NCBI GenBank assembly: GCA_017792465.1
Contig: CP051234.1
Coordinates: 1,738,606-1,802,605, forward strand
DNA: 64,000 bases
Source: Filomicrobium sp.
GTDB lineage: Bacteria; Pseudomonadota; Alphaproteobacteria; Rhizobiales; Hyphomicrobiaceae
Direction: 5' to 3'
Shown: one piece after another, positions 43,733-52,349 of the stretch
How positions within the stretch are numbered: position 1 is the first letter of the stretch
Layout: every line of letters begins with the position of its first letter
The notes under the pieces: model-generated
Seen by the model: only the letters and a program-made list of their open reading frames with translations
The model's database searches: none
Told to the model about the DNA's origin: nothing
Made by a program: the position numbers and the translations under genes

Positions 43733-44012
43733 ATGGGCCGTCTCTTTCAGCTGGCCCGCTACTGCATGCAGTCGAAAGATTCGCAACCCGCGCAATGAGC
43801 ATGGCTTGTCTTATGTTTCGGTTGAGGGGAGTTGGGCCTGCGGTGCTCAGTCGATGTCCATACGCCAATTCGGCTGTCGCCTTATCGCCCAAGTTGGAGA
43901 TCGAATTAAATCTGGCTTGCATATTGGCAATTTAAAGAAGACAGACGGCGTTTGGCGATGCCCGGCGATCAGTGCTTATCAGCCGAAACCGCGAAGGAGC
44001 TATCAGCGCCTG
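43733..44012. other. Gene-poor gap
   Basis: 280 bp of comparatively A/T-rich sequence between convergent genes. A weak plus-strand frame (43806-44096) runs into the large opposite gene and has no protein-like pattern. No repeats or terminators could be supported. Confidence 0.3.
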
Positions 44013-47000
44013 TCAATCGCTTCGCACGGGATCGGCACGTTCTTTCCGTCTCGATTGAGCATGGGCATCTTCGCGCTCGGCGCTATCATCCTCTAGGCTT
44101 TCGAAAAGGCTGTCGGGAAAAGCCTGGTCGGAAAGATCAAGTCCGAAGTCGACGGCGTCTGAACCGGCGCTTGCTGTTTGGACTTCCAAGGCTGGCTGGG
44201 TTCGCGCCGGCATTTCTTCTTTTGCCGAGTGAGCTTGCGCGTCCTTGGTTTTCTCGAACGAGGCGTCGATCATTTTGCGGCTGACATTGCCAGACGCTAA
44301 AGATCGCCCATCCTTTTCGCTTTGCTCTTCGGCCAACTGCAAGCTGCTCTGGCCGGCAAAGACATAAGTCTGCGGCGCTGCCGGTTCGCTAGGTGCAAAT
44401 TTCTGCTTTTCCGCCACCGTCTGGGTCGGTTCGAACTGAGGCTCCGGTTGCGGCTGAGGTTGACGCTGTTGTTGCGCTTCAACCAAAGGCTCTTGCGCGG
44501 GCTCCGCAACTGGCTGCGGATCGGGGGCAGAGGCCGTTTCGGCTGCTTCCGTTTGCGCCTTTTCGGGTTCGCCGACGCCCGACTCAGGATCTTCCTTCTC
44601 AGGCAAAGCTTCATCGCTGGCAGCGGGCTTCTTTCCGGCCGCAAGGCCGGCCAGAACGACGAAGACGTCCCGATGCAGAATGTACTTCTGCGCAGCTGAT
44701 TTCTCGTCAGGGATATTCACATAGCCGAGCACCGCAGCGGCGTTGGTCGCCGTTCTCACGGTCTCCAGATCGCTTGCGTCTTCGATGTCGGAGAGCGTGA
44801 CAGCGGTGGCGAAATCTCCGCGGCGGGGAATGGGCTGCAGGTATTTCAATACTGTGGCGGCCCCAGCGCGGACGTCATCGCTCAAGACGCGGGCCAGCAA
44901 TTCCTGAAGCGCTTCCAGTCCTTCGTAATGAAGCTGCTTGCCTTGGGATCGGTAGGCGTGACGCGAGAGGTAGGTGATGACTTCCCCGCGCAGAAGGCTG
45001 CAGTTCGGGTTGACCTTGCTGCGCTCCGCCGCGCCGATCGCTGCGGCAACCCCGACCAACTTGGAAATGATGGCTTGCGTGGCCGGGCTGTGTCCGACCG
45101 TATCGATCTCGTGCGTAAAGCCTTGCAGAACCCAATCGCCATCAGCGCGCGTGTGCGGGCGAACTGCGGAGAGGACGGCGGCGGCAGCTTCCGGTGGGTC
45201 GGGCCGTAGCGCGCTTTCCAGGATATGTTCCAATTCGCTTTGCCGGCGGCCGTCGGTGCCGGGGATGTCGGACAGGGGTGAGCGCGCGGTATGGGCGTAG
45301 AAGATGCCCGAGGCAAACACCAAACCGTCGATTGCAAGAGCGATGGCGAGGGCAAGGTAGGCCAAACGGTTGCCGTCGTTGAAGGCATTGATGGTGACGA
45401 CGAACCGGTGCGCCTTGTCATCACGGTTGAGCGCGATCTGTCCGACCCGGGCGTTAAATGACGCCATATCATCGCTTGGCAAGCCGGCCATCTGGATGCA
45501 CTGGCGCGCGAAAGCGATAAGTTCACCGGTTCCGCCTGCGTCCGGCAGCTTGCCCTCGCCGGTGCAGTTGGCGTCCAAGGTTGCAAGCGCCTTCGACATC
45601 TGCAATGCGGGCGCCGCCGCGGCCCGCACATCATCCAGGCGGCACAGCAACTGCGGGTCTTGCGCGTTCGGTTCCGGAACGCTGGCAACGTCTTCCGCCA
45701 GCACCGCGCAGGCCTGCTCGGCGGTATCGAAGGTTTGCGCCGATGGCGTTCTCAAGGCTTCACTGCGGGCCAACTCAAGGCGGCGGATGCGCTCAGACAA
45801 CGGTGCGCCAGACAAAGATCCCGCAACGGTCTCGGTCTTCGACTGCGCGCGATCGAGCAGCTTCTGCGCAAGCTCGACTTGAACCTTCTGTTTGGCGATC
45901 TGGCGATCGATTTCCTCAACGGCGCCGTTGGCTTTTGCCAATCGCGACCGGCTCGTTTCCAATTGCTCCGCCAGTTGCGCCAGGCGCTGCGTGACGAGCT
46001 TCAGTTCAAACTCAAGCTTCTTTTGCGCCTGAACCAAGCCGCGATAAACGGGACCCGCACCTGCCCGCGAGCTATCGCCAAGGCCCTGCAGTTCTTTTTC
46101 AGCTTCAACCGCCTTGGTCGCGATTTCCTGTTCGAGGGCCGGCAGCTTTTCGCGGGCTTCTCTTTGCGATGCGGTTATCTCTTCGACTGTGGACTGGATT
46201 CGGGTTGCATCGGCGCGCAGTCCCTGGCGCCGCATATTCAGCGTTTCCAGTTTTGCTTTTGCCGAAGCCAGATCGACTTCCAAGGCCCCAAGTGCGGCTT
46301 GCGTTTCGCGGAATTTTTCGCTGGCCTGCGCTTCCAGGACGCTTGGCAGGGTCTCAGATCGTGCGATCAGCTGGTCGAGGTTTTTGGAATAGGCGGACCA
46401 CTCGGGGCTTCGCGCAAACTGAGCCAGGAGTTGCTGGCGCCGGTTGGTCGCGCTCGCCTTCACATCGTTGACGAGTTCGCCGATCTTGCCCTGCGTGCGG
46501 ATGTCGGAGGCCCGTGCGCGCTCGTCTTGCGGGAAGATCGTCGAGAACAGCGAGTCAAACGAGAAGAAGACCGACGCGCCCATGCAGGCGATTAGCATCA
46601 GCCATAACGATGCGTTTTGTGCCGCGACGCGCAGAAGCCCGATACCGCTGTGAAACAGTCTGCCGCCGCTTGTCAGGCAAAGCGCGAAAATGAGTGAAAC
46701 GGCCAATGCACCGGCGGCGACTTTGAGAGCGGTGACGCGCCAGGCTTCGGGCACACTTTCGAGCAGGCCGATCGCATACCAGTCGTCGAAGACGATCACC
46801 AACGCAACGAAGCCGGCGACGGTGCCGACGAACGAGGCGGCCAACCACCAAAACCCGTGCTCTGCCTTCTCGCCAGTCTCTTCACCTGGAATCGCCAGGC
46901 GCGGACGATTGGCAAAGCTTTCGCCGATCAGCCAGCTGACAACCAGCAGAACCGACTGAATTCCAAACGTGATGAGGAGCGCCAGAACCGGCTCATGCGT

Positions 47001-47234
47001 GAAATTCTGCATGCCGTCCCACGTCGTCCACCCTGAAGCGACCGACAACGCCAGTCCGGTCGCCATCAGCAGTCCCAACTGCCAGCTATACGGCCGGTCC
47101 GTTGACCTCAAGCGGTAGATTGCAACCGCAAGGCCGGCAACGAGGAGCAGACCGAAGGCAAACGCGATCGCAAGCTCGGGCCAGAGGCTATCGAACGAGA
47201 TGTCGGAAAGCTGTGATAATCGGCTTTGGAACAC
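44013..47234 (-). CDS. 1073-residue membrane and coiled-coil protein of unknown function
   Basis: The layout is clear although no family is recognised. Residues 1-230 hold about six membrane helices, then a long soluble coiled coil (about 250-500; QAALGALEVDLASAKAKLET, LEFELKLVTQRLAQLAEQLE), another single helix near 640 (LAYLALAIALAIDGLVF), a helical domain of about 250 residues, and a disordered C-terminus rich in Gln, Pro, Glu and Ala (QQQRQPQPQPEPQFEP). It resembles a scaffold or mechanosensing protein more than an enzyme. It looks monocistronic, possibly following the small ORF at 47254-47550. Confidence 0.8.
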   Translation of the reverse strand: MFQSRLSQLSDISFDSLWPELAIAFAFGLLLVAGLAVAIYRLRSTDRPYSWQLGLLMATGLALSVASGWTTWDGMQNFTHEPVLALLITFGIQSVLLVVSWLIGESFANRPRLAIPGEETGEKAEHGFWWLAASFVGTVAGFVALVIVFDDWYAIGLLESVPEAWRVTALKVAAGALAVSLIFALCLTSGGRLFHSGIGLLRVAAQNASLWLMLIACMGASVFFSFDSLFSTIFPQDERARASDIRTQGKIGELVNDVKASATNRRQQLLAQFARSPEWSAYSKNLDQLIARSETLPSVLEAQASEKFRETQAALGALEVDLASAKAKLETLNMRRQGLRADATRIQSTVEEITASQREAREKLPALEQEIATKAVEAEKELQGLGDSSRAGAGPVYRGLVQAQKKLEFELKLVTQRLAQLAEQLETSRSRLAKANGAVEEIDRQIAKQKVQVELAQKLLDRAQSKTETVAGSLSGAPLSERIRRLELARSEALRTPSAQTFDTAEQACAVLAEDVASVPEPNAQDPQLLCRLDDVRAAAAPALQMSKALATLDANCTGEGKLPDAGGTGELIAFARQCIQMAGLPSDDMASFNARVGQIALNRDDKAHRFVVTINAFNDGNRLAYLALAIALAIDGLVFASGIFYAHTARSPLSDIPGTDGRRQSELEHILESALRPDPPEAAAAVLSAVRPHTRADGDWVLQGFTHEIDTVGHSPATQAIISKLVGVAAAIGAAERSKVNPNCSLLRGEVITYLSRHAYRSQGKQLHYEGLEALQELLARVLSDDVRAGAATVLKYLQPIPRRGDFATAVTLSDIEDASDLETVRTATNAAAVLGYVNIPDEKSAAQKYILHRDVFVVLAGLAAGKKPAASDEALPEKEDPESGVGEPEKAQTEAAETASAPDPQPVAEPAQEPLVEAQQQRQPQPQPEPQFEPTQTVAEKQKFAPSEPAAPQTYVFAGQSSLQLAEEQSEKDGRSLASGNVSRKMIDASFEKTKDAQAHSAKEEMPARTQPALEVQTASAGSDAVDFGLDLSDQAFPDSLFESLEDDSAEREDAHAQSRRKERADPVRSD

Positions 47235-47253
47235 GGTATTAACGATGCGTTAC

Positions 47254-47550
47254 TCAACTGGGACTTCGACCTGACTTATTATTCATATAGATAACCAAGA
47301 TAGCTAGATTGGGTGGAGATAAAGTTACTTTTTCAGCCGTCGCACGATCTTCTGCCAGGCGTAGACCGCTGTACTTGCCAGAAATTGCATAAATATCCTT
47401 CTGCGCGGCGTGTCCTGGCATCTGACTTGGCTGTTGCAGGTTCTTAAGATCTGTCGGGCGGATGGCGTTGGAAATGGCCCGACGCCGATGTCCAAGCTCT
47501 GCTTGGGTCACCCCTGCAACGCCACCTGAACCGTCTTTGATATCGGCCAT
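47254..47550 (-). CDS. Possible 98-residue hypothetical protein
   Basis: Ends 20 bp upstream of the large membrane-protein gene on the same strand. It begins MADIKDGSGGVAGVTQAELG and is fairly hydrophilic, with a hydrophobic LAILVIYM near the end. No clear ribosome-binding site precedes the ATG. It might equally be leader sequence, so only weakly supported. Confidence 0.25.
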   Translation of the reverse strand: MADIKDGSGGVAGVTQAELGHRRRAISNAIRPTDLKNLQQPSQMPGHAAQKDIYAISGKYSGLRLAEDRATAEKVTLSPPNLAILVIYMNNKSGRSPS

Positions 47551-47692
47551 CGCGAGATCGGCGGGCGCGAACGTTTTCCCTCACACAAAATCGCGACCTA
47601 AGGACGCTTTGAGGGCTCATCCCAATTGCGGATCGGGCGCCATTACGCTTTCTAGATGGCTGTCTCAAATTACTGAAGGCGACGAGCAAAGC

Positions 47693-48208
47693 ATGGATCG
47701 AATGGAAAGCGTAATCGAGAAGGTGCTCTATTATAGCCGCTGGCTTCTTGTGCCCATGTATATGGGGTTGGCGGCTTTGCTGCTGATCTTGACGGTGACC
47801 TTCGTGGTCGAGCTTACGCACCTCATTCCGCGCCTGCTGGAGTTGTCCGAAAAGGACGTCATTCTGGCGTCACTCTCGCTGATCGATTTGGCCCTTGTCG
47901 GCAGCCTGGTGGTGATGGTCGTCATCAGCGGATACGAGAATTTCGTCTCGCGTATCGATCTTGCCGAGCATGACGAAAAACTGGACTGGGTCGGCAAGCT
48001 CGATGCGGGCACGCTGAAGCTGAAGGTTGCTTCCTCGATCGTCGCGATCTCTTCGGTGCACCTGCTCAAGGCCTTCATGAACGTGCAGGAGACCCCCAGC
48101 GAGAAGCTGCTTTGGCTTGTTATCATTCATATGACATTCGTGATTTCAGCCTTGCTGATGGCTGTCATCGAGCGCTTCTTGGTTGTGCACAAGGGTGAGC
48201 ACGATTAG
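47693..48208 (+). CDS. UPF0114 (YqhA-like) membrane protein
   Basis: A 171-residue inner-membrane protein of the UPF0114 group. The N-terminal VIEKVLYYSRWLLVPMYMG is the diagnostic start, VMVVISGYENFVSRIDL and LKVASSIVAISSVHLLKAFM follow, and four membrane segments are present. Function unknown in the whole family. The ATG at 47693 starts MDRMESV; the longer upstream frame is not conserved. It is divergent from the large membrane gene over a 458-bp A/T-rich gap (47235-47692). Confidence 0.93.
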   Translation: MDRMESVIEKVLYYSRWLLVPMYMGLAALLLILTVTFVVELTHLIPRLLELSEKDVILASLSLIDLALVGSLVVMVVISGYENFVSRIDLAEHDEKLDWVGKLDAGTLKLKVASSIVAISSVHLLKAFMNVQETPSEKLLWLVIIHMTFVISALLMAVIERFLVVHKGEHD

Positions 48209-48441
48209 GCCATGGGCAGCGCTGAGGCACGGCGCGCCGCCCCCTGAGAAAGCCGCAGATTGTGAGGGCGCTTAACCCGCCGCTCGGCCCTAGGCCGTCT
48301 CAATTCTGTCTATTGGTTCGGCTCAAGTGGAAGATCCAACAGAGCGTTACCGGTTCGACTCAACTGTGATGCTGACGACATCGCGTGGGTGGACGGCCTG
48401 ACGACAATCCAGCACAGTGCATGTCATGGAGGGTCGCCTAA
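48209..48441. other. Intergenic gap
   Basis: 233 bp between the UPF0114 and SH3 genes. It probably contains the promoter for the SH3 gene; no motif can be defended. Confidence 0.3.
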
Positions 48442-48972
48442 ATGAGATTGCTTCTGACGATCGCTGTTTGCACTTTGGCGGGGAGCGCTATTGCGGCATT
48501 TGCCGCGGACTATGCTGACGGGTTGGCGGGTGGGCCGGACTTTTGGGCTGTCACGAACGTCCCGCCAAACGACACCTTGAACGTGCGCGCTGGTCCGGGA
48601 ACGGAACAACCCGTCATCGGCCAACTCTCAAACGGCGACGTTGTTGGAAATCGCGGCTGCCAAAAGCGTCGGTCTTCGCTCTGGTGTAAAATAAATGTTG
48701 GCGGCGCGCAGGAATTTACCGGCTGGGTCAATAGCAAGTTCTTGCGTGAAACGGCGCCGCCTCGCTCCGGACCACGTCCTTGTTCGCGGCAGTGGCAACT
48801 GGCCGTCGATCGCAAGCTGCAAACTGGCGATGGAGATGGTCACGGGCCGGATGTCGGTTCTATGGAATGGCGCTCGGTGGTCGAATTCAAGCTCGGCGTT
48901 CGTGGCAATCCTGACGTGCCTTCGCGGGCGACCGTCGAATGGTGCCGGTATATCGATCGACTGATGAGGTAA
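48442..48972 (+). CDS. Secreted bacterial SH3-domain protein
   Basis: A 176-residue product with Sec signal MRLLLTIAVCTLAGSAIAAFA. The mature N-terminal region is a bacterial SH3 domain (DTLNVRAGPGTEQPVIG, CKINVGGAQEFTGWVNSKFL), of the type that binds cell wall or proteins in the periplasm. The C-terminal half, including PCSRQWQLAVDRKLQ and ATVEWCRYIDRLMR, is unfamiliar and has extra cysteines. The gap downstream contains no further gene. Confidence 0.82.
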   Translation: MRLLLTIAVCTLAGSAIAAFAADYADGLAGGPDFWAVTNVPPNDTLNVRAGPGTEQPVIGQLSNGDVVGNRGCQKRRSSLWCKINVGGAQEFTGWVNSKFLRETAPPRSGPRPCSRQWQLAVDRKLQTGDGDGHGPDVGSMEWRSVVEFKLGVRGNPDVPSRATVEWCRYIDRLMR

Positions 48973-49087
48973 GTTGCGCCGCGCCTTGCAACGACGTGCA
49001 TAGTTGTAAAACGCGGGCCCGAATTGCTTCGAGCCCGCGCTGTTCCTATTTGTTGCAGCTAACGCAAGCGCCTTCGTGGATCGACCG

Positions 49088-49639
49088 TCAGGCTGCGCGG
49101 CTTGTTTCAATCACCGGAAAATCGATCTCCGTTCCAGCGACCTCGTTGATGTAGTTGGTCAGCGTGTTGAGAGCGATGTGAACGACGATCTCAACGATTT
49201 CCGCGTCATCGTAGCCGGCCTGCTTGACGGCTTCGAGGTCAGCGGCGGCGATGTGCCCGCGGCTCTTGACCACCGCGACCGCGAACTTGACGGCGGCATC
49301 GGCCTTCGGATCGTTGGAGGCGCCGTTGCGGTTGGCGGTGATCTCCGCATCGTCGAGCTTGGCCAGATTGCGGGCCAGGTAGGTATGGGCGGACAAGCAG
49401 TAGTTGCAGCCATTGACCTCTGCGACCGCCAAAGCAATCCGTTCGCGCGTCTGGGCCGACAGCTTTCCTTTCGCCAGCGCGCCGTTCAGGCCGAGATACC
49501 CTTCGAGGGCTGCCGGGCTGTTGGCGACCACGCGGAACAGGTTGGGGACGCTTCCAAGCTGCTTTTTCGCGGCCTCCAATAACGGCTGGGACGCGGCAGG
49601 GGCGGCTTCGATCGAGGGGAGTGTTTGAATTCTGCTCAT
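49088..49639 (-). CDS. AhpD-like alkylhydroperoxidase / CMD-family protein
   Basis: A 183-residue helical protein with the redox motif CNYCLSAH (Cys78, Cys81, His85), as in AhpD peroxidases. It would reduce alkyl hydroperoxides using its dithiol. The ATG at 49639 lies behind AAGGAGATGAT; an alternative ATG at 49645 sits inside that site. It is divergent from the LysR gene, which starts 130 bp away, so LysR is likely to control it. Confidence 0.9.
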   Translation of the reverse strand: MSRIQTLPSIEAAPAASQPLLEAAKKQLGSVPNLFRVVANSPAALEGYLGLNGALAKGKLSAQTRERIALAVAEVNGCNYCLSAHTYLARNLAKLDDAEITANRNGASNDPKADAAVKFAVAVVKSRGHIAAADLEAVKQAGYDDAEIVEIVVHIALNTLTNYINEVAGTEIDFPVIETSRAA

Positions 49640-49768
49640 GATCATCTCCTTTTTGTTCGGTTTGCATCCGGTGTTCGTTTTTCTCCGGTGCAACAGGAGA
49701 TAGGGCATTCCAATTCACGATGGTATCCGGCAAAATCGAGAACTCGCGTTCCAAATTTTGAGAGGCAG

Positions 49769-50671
49769 ATGGATCGGTTTGAATCCATGTCGGCGTTCGT
49801 CGCCGTCGTCGAAGCGGGTGGCTTTTCGGCCGCCTCGCGTGCGCTTGGGATGCCGCTTGCGACGGTGAGCCGGAAGGTGGCAGAGCTTGAAGAAGCGTTG
49901 GGCGCGCAGCTTCTGGTGCGATCGAACAGGGCCGTATCCCTGACGGACATTGGGCGGGAGTATTTCGAGAATAGCCGCCGGCTTCTTGAAGATCTCTCCG
50001 AGATCGAGCAGAGCGCGTCGGGTGGCTATAGCGAGCCGAAAGGGCTCTTGACGATCGCGGCGCCTGTTGCCATGGGACGCCTGCACTTGTCGCCGATCCT
50101 GATTGCATTTCTCCAGGCCTATCCCGAGATCGATGTCGAACTTCGTCTCAGCGATCGATATATCGACCTGTTCGAGGACCGGGTCGATGTTGCTCTTCGT
50201 GTCGGTCATCTGGGAGACAGCAGCATGGTTGCGGTGCGCGCCGGAGAGGTGCGCCGCGTCGTTTGTGCCAGCCCGTCCTATTTGGATGCTCGCAGCGAGC
50301 CGACGCATCCAAGCTCACTGACTGATCATGACTGCGTTACGATGATCCCGTTGGAGGCCGCTGCCGAGTGGACGTTCAGCGTCGGTAAAAGCTTGGAGAA
50401 ATTTCCAATTCGGTCACGAATGACGGTGACGACGGCAGAAGCCGCATGCGATGCCGCCGCAGCCGGATTGGGGATCACGCGACTGTTTTGCTACCAGGTG
50501 TCAGAAGCCATCAAGCATAAACGCTTGCGGCTTTTGTTGCGCGACTTTGAATCCGATCCGGTTCCGGTGCAGTTCGTCTATCCGGGCGGGCGGCGCATTC
50601 CGCAGAAACTGCGCGCCTTCATCGACTTCGTTCTGCCGCGGCTTAAATCGACGCTTGTTTTCGATCCGTAG
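49769..50671 (+). CDS. LysR-family transcriptional regulator
   Basis: A 300-residue regulator: N-terminal winged helix (MSAFVAVVEAGGFSAASRAL, LATVSRKVAELEEALGAQLL, VRSNRAVSLTD) and a periplasmic-binding-type effector domain (about 90-300). GAGAGG precedes ATG 49769. The group is close to the DsdC/PecT-like regulators frequently found divergent from redox enzymes. Its likely target is the AhpD-like gene through the 129-bp intergenic region, and it may autoregulate. Confidence 0.93.
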   Translation: MDRFESMSAFVAVVEAGGFSAASRALGMPLATVSRKVAELEEALGAQLLVRSNRAVSLTDIGREYFENSRRLLEDLSEIEQSASGGYSEPKGLLTIAAPVAMGRLHLSPILIAFLQAYPEIDVELRLSDRYIDLFEDRVDVALRVGHLGDSSMVAVRAGEVRRVVCASPSYLDARSEPTHPSSLTDHDCVTMIPLEAAAEWTFSVGKSLEKFPIRSRMTVTTAEAACDAAAAGLGITRLFCYQVSEAIKHKRLRLLLRDFESDPVPVQFVYPGGRRIPQKLRAFIDFVLPRLKSTLVFDP

Positions 50672-50726
50672 CTGGCAGCAGGATCGGCAGCCCGGTGCAA
50701 GTCGGCACCTGAAGGGCCAACTGAAA

Positions 50727-50801
50727 TGGAGGCGCGTCCCGGAATCGAACCGGGTCATGGCCGGGTTGCAGTCGGCAGTGTTCCCATCTCACCCACGCAC
50801 C
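50727..50801 (-). tRNA. tRNA-Cys(GCA), structurally atypical
   Basis: Folds as a 75-nt cloverleaf with encoded CCA: acceptor GGTGCGT / ACGCGCC (one T-G pair), T arm CCGGG-TTCGATT-CCCGG style stem, anticodon loop CTGCAAC with GCA. Odd points are G instead of U at position 8 and an A-C mismatch closing the anticodon stem, with C at position 38. It is part of a cluster of three minus-strand tRNAs. Confidence 0.65.
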
Positions 50802-50968
50802 TTCTTATTTTGCGCCTTCGGATGCCCACCGCTTCGCGGCATCCGGCGCCGTATAATTCTCCGCTGCCGTTTTTTGCGCCTTCGATCGTCAACACGCGCT
50901 TGCGCGGTGTTGACGAACTAAAGTCGTGTCGCTCGTTCTTTCCAACACTTCCTAAAGTCGTGTTGGAT
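50802..50968. repeat. Hairpin mosaic between tRNA-Cys and tRNA-Asp
   Basis: 167 bp with three stem-loops: GGATGCC / GGCATCC around CACCGCTTCGC (50820-50844 area); GTCAACAC / GTGTTGAC around GCGCTTGCGCG (about 50888-50914); and CCAACAC / GTGTTGG around TTCCTAAAGTC (about 50942-50966). The last two kinds of arm, and the phrase CCTTCGGATGCCCAC, also occur in the mosaic at 36957-37364, so the two loci share a repeat family. Confidence 0.75.
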
Positions 50969-51046
50969 TGGCGACCCATGCCGGATTTGAACCGGCGATC
51001 TCCCACTAGACAGGCGGGCGTCCACTCCAGGCTGGACCGATGGGCC
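50969..51046 (-). tRNA. tRNA-Asp(GTC)-like, atypical
   Basis: 78 nt with CCA. Acceptor GGCCCAT / ATGGGTC, D stem GTCC / GGAC, anticodon stem CCCGC / GTGGG, loop CTGTCTA with GTC, T stem GCCGG / CCGGC and a normal TTCAAAT loop. Position 37 is U, where nearly all tRNAs have a purine, and position 8 is C. It does not resemble the usual alphaproteobacterial tRNA-Asp, so it may be foreign or decaying. Confidence 0.5.
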
Positions 51047-51071
51047 ATTGCGCTCTGAAGGCGCTGGAAAT

Positions 51072-51147
51072 TGGTGCCGAGGGGATGGTTTCGAGCCACC
51101 GACCTCCGGGGTTTCAATCCGGTGCTCTCCAGCTGAGCTACCTCGGC
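51072..51147 (-). tRNA. tRNA-Phe(GAA)-like, atypical
   Basis: 76 nt with CCA: acceptor GCCGAGG / CCTCGGC, U8-A9, D arm GCTC / GAGC, anticodon loop TTGAAAC with GAA. The T loop is CTCGAAA, so T54 is C, and an extra C lies between T stem and acceptor. The anticodon stem ends in an A-C mismatch, as in the neighbouring tRNA-Cys. Function is doubtful. Confidence 0.5.
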
Positions 51148-51836
51148 ATAACTTTGATGGAAGAGGGGATGCGATATCCCAAGCCAAGCGACGTGCCATC
51201 GGACTGGCCTGTGCGACTTAGCTATGTCGAACACAAGAGCCTACGCCCCTTCTCGGCTTCACACTTCCAAGACGAGAATGCGCGGATGGAGCTGCCTACT
51301 GCAGCGTCGCGATCGGGGGGATTTTTAAGCTAGATAGACAGCACCCTCCGCGCATCAACAATCGAACGCACACCAGCAGAAGCTGGCGGCGGTGATATCG
51401 TTTGATACTGCGGAACACAGAAACATTGGTCTGTCTCGGGTTGCTTGTTTCAGGCAGCAGATGCTGCGTCGTGGCTAGGCAGATGGGTCACGCCATCTTG
51501 AACGTCAAGGGTTGAGGACTCTCACTGCGAGAAAAAAATCTGCCCGGATATTTGTTGACCAAGCGGCGTAGGCAGGTTGCGTGCGCACGGTCCCGTACAA
51601 ACACACAACCACGACGTGTACTCACCCCTTGCTCGCGCGGAGCTGCTCCGTCGACGCCTTAAAAAAATCTGGCTCAATCGGCTCTGGTTGGCCCGAAGGG
51701 CGGGATTGGCCCGAAGGGCGGGAAAAATGAAAGATTGTCTCAACCATTTTCGTGAAAAATATACCCGGTATGCCTTGGCGAATGCGGGCGTGCTTATCGT
51801 CGTTCATTGCGAACGATCGTGAAACGGATTTTTGCA
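51148..51836. other. Gene-poor region with an 18-bp tandem repeat
   Basis: About 690 bp upstream of the PilZ gene and of the tRNA cluster. It contains an exact tandem duplication of TTGGCCCGAAGGGCGGGA (51688-51705 and 51706-51723), each containing a small GCCC/GGGC palindrome. Short frames here (51522-51743, 51577-51822) use these repeats and do not look like genes. A stem TCTCG / CGAGA lies near 51256-51280. Confidence 0.5.
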
Positions 51837-52238
51837 ATGCCGGATGGCGGACTAAAAAGTGCGGTCGTCAGTCAACCTGCAGCCGCGGAAGATATGACCG
51901 GTGAGAAGCGCTCCCTTACCCGGCGGCGCCAGCTCAAGTCAGGCATGATCTTCTATAATCTTCGCAGCTTCACGCTGCCATGCACGGTTCGAGACATTTC
52001 CGAAACCGGTGCACGATTGCGGGTCGACGGAACGCTTGTGGCTCCCGATACCTTTGAGCTCAATATCGAACTCGACGGGCTTTGGGCCGATTGCGAAGTG
52101 GTCTGGCGGCGCGGCAATGAAATTGGTGTTCACTTTGCTTCCCCGCCCAAAATCAACGCTCCCAAACGGCGTCAATCGTTGCAGGCCTATATCGAGCCCC
52201 ACAAAGGGCACCTCTTGCGCCGGCATGATAAGGGCTAG
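51837..52238 (+). CDS. PilZ-domain protein
   Basis: A 133-residue protein. From about residue 20 a PilZ-like domain is seen: the RRRQLKSGMIF region, CTVRDISETGARLRV with the DxSxxG motif, and ELDGLWADCEVVWRRGNEIG as the last strands. The first c-di-GMP-binding motif (RxxxR) is degenerate, with Lys in the second position, so binding cannot be taken for granted. The ATG at 51837 was chosen; the upstream MRTIVKRIFA extension is probably not translated. Confidence 0.82.
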   Translation: MPDGGLKSAVVSQPAAAEDMTGEKRSLTRRRQLKSGMIFYNLRSFTLPCTVRDISETGARLRVDGTLVAPDTFELNIELDGLWADCEVVWRRGNEIGVHFASPPKINAPKRRQSLQAYIEPHKGHLLRRHDKG

Positions 52239-52300
52239 GCCCAATTCAGCCCTTCGGGTTTTGCGATCTTATCGCTCTTGAGATCGCAACTAGATTGGGC
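52239..52300. repeat. Nested palindrome after pilZ
   Basis: Outer arms GCCCAAT (52239-52245) and ATTGGGC (52294-52300); inner arms GCGATCT (52263-52269) and AGATCGC (52281-52287), with a small CCCTTCGGG stem between. A cruciform or transcript end is possible, but no T-run follows. Confidence 0.55.
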
Positions 52301-52349
52301 TTAGAAGGCTGGCACCCCAAACCAAAGTCCGGTCAGTCCGGCGCTGAGC

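Noticed and set aside
43806-44096. 96-codon plus-strand frame
   Set aside because: Weak start, no recognisable motifs, and it enters the convergent 1073-residue gene.
51148-51340. Further tRNA upstream of tRNA-Phe
   Set aside because: No complete cloverleaf or TTCRA loop could be found in the segment.
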